Source of the DNA: Larix sibirica
Lineage: Eukaryota > Streptophyta > Pinopsida > Pinales > Pinaceae
Direction of reading: 5' to 3'
Assembly (NCBI GenBank): GCA_004151065.3
Contig: NWUY0300011505.1
Coordinates: 69,360 to 81,603, forward strand
Length of the DNA: 12,244 bases
A model generated the notes under the pieces. That model saw only the letters and a list, made by a program, of their open reading frames with translations, ran no database searches and was not told the DNA's origin. Every line of letters starts with the position of its first letter. Position 1 is the first letter of the stretch. The translations under genes and the position numbers were made by a program. Positions 7,996-12,244 of the stretch are shown here, one piece after another.

Positions 7996-8740
7996 TGTTA
8001 GAGTGGGTTAGCCCATAATTATCCTCACATACCTAAGTTGTCAATCATGTCGATAATTATCTTCACATCTTTCAATGATAAACTTGGGATGCACATTGAT
8101 AATTTCACCAGCATGTCCATTTATAGCCTTGCAAACCCTCTTTTGTGTAGAGAATGTAGCAAGTTCCTCTGGTATGATTTGAGGTTAATTAATTTTAATT
8201 GATTTTAGGTAAATTGATTTTCATGTGTTATCACAGTCATAGAGATTCACTTTACACTCTTAACTTGTGGTTACTGGTTCTACACTCACTTGTAGCTACT
8301 GTTTTTTAAAGTATTCTTGGTATTCACACAGGTTGAATTGCTTTTAACTTATTGTTGAGGCAGCGTCCCCCAGGTAGGTTCCTTATATTTCCTTTGTTTA
8401 TTTATTTTTTTTTTGGTGTTACCAAGATTTATTATGCAGCAAAGGTATCTAGGAATTTAAATATGATAACATTTGGATTTTTTATAGTTAATTTTTTTTA
8501 ATTATACTTGCCAAAAATTTAAAAGAATTATTAGAATTGAAAACAAATGTTGTTTAGATTGTTTAATTCTAGTGTAGTTGGGATATTTGAAGATGTTGAA
8601 TCCATTCATGTAAAACTGTTATTTCAATAATAAAAAAATTCAATTTAACCAAAGTATAGATGACTAATTGTGATAGGTGATTGTCAAGAGCAACAATTAT
8701 TATAAAAAAAGAATGTATGGTTGAATGAATGTGATAAAGC
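7996..8740. other. AT-rich region, possibly the start of the copia remnant
   Basis: At 7996 the text TGTTAGAGTGGGTTAGCCCA resembles the 5' end of many plant copia LTRs. It lies about 1.2 kb before the gag zinc knuckle, on the same strand. At 8170 the first six bases TGGTAT match the usual initiator-Met primer binding site, but the rest does not. No matching second LTR was seen in the window, and no clean LTR end (CA) precedes 8170. A 16-base segment (8015-8030) recurs with one change at 8053-8068. There is a run of ten T at 8405-8414. No coding sequence is visible. Confidence 0.3.
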
Positions 8741-9040
8741 ATGAAAGTTGATCACTTTCTATTCCCTCTCAACAAAGACCGTGAACTAAAGTATGGGAGA
8801 TGCTTGAAAATGTATTTAAAAATAAAACAAAACAATCAAAGCAAAGACATAGGTGTGAATACAATAAGAATGACAAGATGGTGCACATCATTTTTTAGTG
8901 TCCACATAAAAGGGATTTGTTTCCACTTTTCATTTCAGCATGACTATGACTTGTTTAAAAAATGTGTAGATCCGTCTTGAAATGATTTCTCCACTTTATT
9001 AGTTTGGAGTATAAGAGAATTTTTTGTCGAAGAGAGCTAG
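8741..9040 (+). other. Possible degenerate upstream gag region of the copia remnant
   Basis: A plus-strand frame is open from 8741 to 8980, and another segment in the zinc-knuckle frame has stops at 8978 and 9038. The translated text shows no clear copia gag motif. It is listed only because the position fits the part of gag that should precede the zinc knuckle. Confidence 0.25.
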
Positions 9041-9289
9041 AATCCAAAAATAAATCAATATATTGAAAAATGCAAATCAAAGAAGAATGAGGAGGCAAAA
9101 GATACTTGGAACCCCAAGTCTTCAAAGGAATATCAACATGTGCAAAATGAAGAAAAAGGAAATACACCTAAGAAGAAGTTTAAACAGGCTTGTAGTTATT
9201 GTGGAAGAAAAGGCCACCCTAAGCAAAGGTGCTACAAGAAGTTAGCATATATGTTGAATAAGTTTCTAATGGAAGACAAGCAACGCTAA
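9041..9289 (+). pseudogene. Ty1/copia gag fragment with CCHC zinc knuckle
   Basis: An 83-codon open stretch lies between a TAG at 9038 and a TAA at 9287. It is rich in Lys, Glu and Asn and ends in an intact zinc knuckle, CSYCGRKGHPKQRC, at 9191-9232, with exact CX2CX4HX4C spacing, followed by YKK. This is the nucleic-acid-binding end of copia gag, which packages element RNA. A lysine-rich run precedes the knuckle, as is usual. The N-terminal gag domain is not recognisable. The protease start follows about 20 codons later in a different frame, as expected in a decayed gag-pol polyprotein. Confidence 0.85.
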
Positions 9290-9500
9290 AACCAACCTCA
9301 TTATTGATTGTGAAGCATCACACCACATCGAAAAAAATGTCTTTATGTTTTCCTCTCTTACTAATATTGATTATGGTGATAGTATAAAATATATATTGCA
9401 GATAGTAATGCACTTTATCAATTTTTTATTGTGATGTTGCAACTAAGAATGGAATGATTGTGTGCACCAATTTGTTATCTATGTGTCAAAATTAATGTAG
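9285..9500 (+). pseudogene. Ty1/copia protease start, decayed
   Basis: Shifted by one base from the gag frame, the text reads LIIDCEASHHI (Asp codon at 9306-9308), then NVFMFSSLTNIDYGD, then a stop near 9432. Copia proteases start with a WIIDSGASxH block, where Asp-Ser-Gly is the aspartic protease active site, followed by a short spacer and an FSSL segment. Here the active site reads Asp-Cys-Glu, so catalysis is lost. Further on, in other frames, are weak traces of the rest of the protease (about 9430-9500). No integrase, reverse transcriptase or RNase H of a copia element is seen, so the element is truncated or broken apart here. Confidence 0.8.
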
Positions 9501-10220
9501 CATGGAAGAATGTTGAAGTTTGGCCCTACAAGCTCCTTGTCAAAGATATCCATCATGGGTTCCAAGTCATAGCTCATGATTGGTTGATGAGAATATGCAC
9601 TACAATATTTTAGAAAAGATGCCACCAAAATAGTAAATTTTTTAATTCCTCTTCTTTTTCTGTTTTCTTTTTTTGGTGGCTATGGGGGGCGTAACTCAAA
9701 GTGGTAAAAAATTTTATGTACAACAATAGACATATCCTTATTAATATCTACAAATCCCACCAAATAAACATATATGTGTCTCTCTTTCGCCAAATAAATG
9801 TCCATAATTAAAATCATACAATAAATCCTATAAATGTATGCAAACATCCACAATAATGCCTATGTTTAAGATCATATAAACATCTAAATTAGAGTTTATA
9901 AAATCAAAGCAATTCATGGCTTTATTTTGGATACTAGTGTGGTCTCCATCCCCAATATTCTAGTAGCAGTATTGTTTCCATCTCTTGCCATGTTTTTTTG
10001 CCCCATTTTCCCATGTCATATATTTCCCCATGGAACCATGCCTTGTCCTTCCTTAGGAACAAAAATTATTATCAATATACTCCATACACATCATGCTTAA
10101 GCAGGGTCTTCAAACTAGGACATGCCCTCATACGACATGACGCCTGGCATGGTTTATTGTTTATCAATAACTATGACAGTCATTAATAAAAGGGATAGGA
10201 AAATCATTTCCGTTTGTGTG
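9500..10220. other. No gene or element recognised
   Basis: The sequence becomes AT-rich after the protease trace. The open plus-strand frame at 9998-10186 has no recognisable motif and no homologous look. No LTR, RNA gene or clear repeat was found. Confidence 0.5.
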
Positions 10221-10620
10221 TGCACGCGTCAAAGGGATGCAACTAAGACCGTGATAAGATACAAAGTAAAGTCTTCCATACTAATGAAATAATGAGAAAT
10301 ATTTTTAAATAAAATTAATAAAAAGAATCAAGTGACAAAATTACAAAAGATATAATGAAAGATATATCAAATTAAAATAAGCAATAAGATAAATGATACA
10401 TGCACTTGCCAATGTGTCAAAGATGTATAAAGTAAAGTCTTTCGTATTAATGGAATAATAAAAATTAATAAAAAAATCAAGCAATAATGAATTACAAACA
10501 AGAGATATCATGAAAGCAAGGAAGAAAAATAAATATAATTAAATATCACACAGTCAAGTAGGCAACAACTATATTATAAGAGTGATATATCAAAATAAAA
10601 TAAGCAATAAGATAAATATC
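10221..10620. repeat. Diverged direct repeat, two copies
   Basis: Copy A is about 10221-10400 and copy B about 10401-10620. They share an exact 12-base block (10263-10274 and 10429-10440) within a longer similar stretch. Near their ends they share a nearly identical block of about 36 bases (starting at 10361 and 10584). The offset is 166 at the first block and 223 at the second, so copy B contains roughly 57 extra bases. Neither copy is coding. Confidence 0.8.
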
Positions 10621-10860
10621 TACTAATTTAAATGTAATGTTAAATAAAATCCATAACATTCATTATTAATTATAAAACGTATATGGAAGTTGGGAAGATC
10701 ACCTCACTCATCTCATGTAATGTGGGAATCATAACCTCATCCAATTTCATTAATATTCATTGGTGGAGACCACATTAACGCCAACAATATTTAATACGAT
10801 CTTTCACACAAGTTGAAACATATTTTTTAGTTTCTTTATATTACTTGTAATTTTTATCTC
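10620..10860. other. AT-rich spacer, nothing recognised
   Basis: The sequence has no open frame with family resemblance and no clear repeat. It separates the two-copy repeat from the tandem array to the right. Confidence 0.5.
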
Positions 10861-11472
10861 GGTTATCATTATCATTCCATAATAATATATCATCATGATC
10901 ATCCTCATATCTATCATCATCTTAATCTTTTCATAATTAGAATTAGAATGATTTTCTTGTTATCCTTATAGTTGTGTTGATCACCAATGAACCCACTAAT
11001 TATGAAATGAGTAAATTTATCAAGTGATGATGAATGAAACTTAATCAACTATGTACATCATATACATAAAAAAAATCTACATAACAATTATAAAATGTTA
11101 AATAGTTAATGAATTCAACTATATATATATGAAATGAGTTTTCTATATGAAAACATGAAAAACAAAACTTTTAAGGTGTAAAGAGATTATTTTTCTCATT
11201 CTTCTTTCCATCATTGTATGCATCCACATCCCCTTTATCATAATAATAATAAACATTAATATTGACATTTTTATATATCAATATGTTAGTCACAATTAAT
11301 AAACCCTATCAATAATGGTTTAATGGTGACCACTGTAAAGATAAAGACAAGAGTGATAATCACTTGACAATGTTCATCATATGTATCAATAATTTTCTAC
11401 ATAACAATCATGGCAAGTATATCATGATAATCAAATGCTAATATATATGGAATATGTTTTTTTACATCGATG

Positions 11473-11571
11473 TTATAAATAAATAAAAAATATTTACCAA
11501 TATCATTATCATTATTCTCATTATAAATAAATAAAAAATATTTGTAAGAGATATCATTATCATCATTCTCA
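11473..11571. repeat. 48/51-bp tandem duplication within the array
   Basis: Segment 11473-11520 (48 bases) and segment 11521-11571 (51 bases) start with the same 23 bases and end with the same ATC-rich text. They differ mainly by a short insertion in the middle. The duplication lengthens the ATC-rich tract of one unit of the larger array. It gives a repeated peptide in the minus-strand frame, which is an artefact of the repeat and not a protein. Confidence 0.9.
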
Positions 11572-11848
11572 TTGATATTAGTAATCATATTGACATCAAC
11601 ATCTTATTTTTCTTCATCTGACTCATTAACATCCTCCACATTACCAATAAACCATAAACCCCATCATTCTTATCCTTATAATTATGTTGGTCATCCTTAA
11701 TGGACCCACTAATCAATGGATACAGTGGTGACAAGCATAATGATGAGTAATGATGAGGATAGTAATGAAACTCACTCAATGATGTGCATAGAACATTTTC
11801 TACATAACAATTACAATATGTTAAGTATACCGTTGAAACCAAATGTTA

Positions 11849-11870
11849 ATATATATATATATATATATAT
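11849..11870. repeat. (AT)11 microsatellite
   Basis: Eleven AT dinucleotides in a row occupy 11849-11870. The same place in the other units has shorter AT runs (near 11120 and 11440), so the tract has grown or shrunk since the units were copied. Confidence 0.97.
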
Positions 11871-12189
11871 TAAATTATTAGTTATAAAGAAAAATCCTTT
11901 TACCAAAAGATAGAGGGTGTGAGTATGAAAATTATTTTAGTTTATTTATTTTAACTTAACTAACGATGTGACTTCATTCATGGTTGGTATTGAGATTGGT
12001 TCCACTCGCTCACATTAACATAAACTCGGCCTTGAAGAGAATCCATCACTTTCATTGCCATTATCATCATCCTCGGTGCCATATTCCTCCTCAACATTAT
12101 TATAATTATCATCATCATTATTATCCGTATCATTATGCTAACACCATTTGAGCCACTAATTATGATAGGAGGATGTCAAGAAGTGTTAC

Positions 12190-12244
12190 ACACCATATTC
12201 CCAAAAGAGCATAAAATAACAAAGAGAGAGTAATCCAACACCTT
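12190..12244. other. End of window, nothing recognised
   Basis: The last bases are AT-rich, without a recognisable feature. They may continue the tandem array. Confidence 0.4.

Larger units (their letters stand above)
10860..12190. repeat. Degenerate tandem array, at least four units of about 300-450 bp
   Basis: Each unit has the same order of parts: an ATC/CAT-rich tract, a TTATCC word, a core of GTTGRTCA type followed by a CCACTAAT-like word, an exact TCTACATAACAAT block, and an AT dinucleotide run. ATC-rich tracts lie at about 10860-10970, 11190-11260, 11500-11670 and 12050-12125. The core starts near 10976, 11285, 11686 and 12138. The 13-base block is at 11076, 11396 and 11799, about 100-113 bases after each core. 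Unit lengths differ (about 309, 401 and 451) mostly because the simple-sequence parts vary. Copies have diverged strongly, so this is an old array. The fourth unit is cut by the window or degraded. Confidence 0.75.

Noticed and set aside
8332-8373. Possible 42-base exon flanked by an AG acceptor with a pyrimidine tract and a GT donor
   Set aside because: There are no neighbouring exons and no coding evidence. Such pairs occur often by chance in T-rich plant DNA.
8405-8414. Run of ten T as a possible poly(A) tail of a minus-strand retroposon
   Set aside because: No recognisable LINE or SINE body lies to its right and no target duplication was seen.
9998-10186. Plus-strand open frame of 62 codons
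   Set aside because: No motif, and no relation to the copia remnant upstream. The length is expected by chance.
7222-10231. ACGCGTCAA word present near 7226 and again near 10224
   Set aside because: The match is only about nine bases and the flanks do not align, so it is probably coincidence.
11397-11913. Open frames within the right-hand array, one with a repeated peptide
   Set aside because: The peptide repeat comes from the 48/51-bp DNA duplication and simple-sequence tracts, not from a gene.
10860-12190. CRISPR-like array
   Set aside because: Units are 300-450 bp, diverged and AT-rich, with no short identical repeats or uniform spacers. The window is plant-like.

Overview
The window looks like intergenic DNA from a seed plant with a large, repeat-rich genome. 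There is no intact protein gene and no RNA gene. Evidence for a plant: a LINE of the plant type (a gag-like first ORF with a zinc knuckle, then endonuclease, reverse transcriptase, zf-RVT and an RNase H domain), a Ty1/copia gag-protease remnant, and long AT-rich tandem repeats. The age and decay of these copies would suit a gymnosperm such as a conifer. That is a guess from style, not something the sequence proves.

Layout. Positions 1-340 are AT-rich and featureless. About 340-6645 is one old, 5'-truncated LINE on the minus strand, so it reads from right to left. The remains of ORF1 lie at 5825-6640. Its stop codon overlaps the ORF2 start as ATGA (5825-5828). ORF2 then runs through AP-type endonuclease (about 5019-5828), a basic linker (about 4516-5148), reverse transcriptase (about 3070-4515), a zf-RVT zinc-binding segment (about 2400-2760), RNase H (about 1640-2065) and an unassigned coding-like tail (about 570-1510). 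Frameshifts and stops break it throughout, yet many catalytic motifs can still be read. Positions 6650-7000 are AT-rich with short tandem repeats. Positions 7000-8000 are richer in GC and hold several small diverged duplications but no recognisable gene. About 9041-9500 on the plus strand is the gag zinc knuckle and protease start of a decayed Ty1/copia element. Positions 9620-10200 hold nothing recognisable. Positions 10221-10620 are a diverged two-copy repeat. Positions 10860 to about 12190 are a degenerate tandem array of at least four units, 300-450 bp each, built around an ATC-rich tract.

Nothing here forms a working system. The observations most worth following are the roughly 350-codon coding-like tail after RNase H in the LINE, the ATGA overlap between its two ORFs, and the tandem array at the right end.
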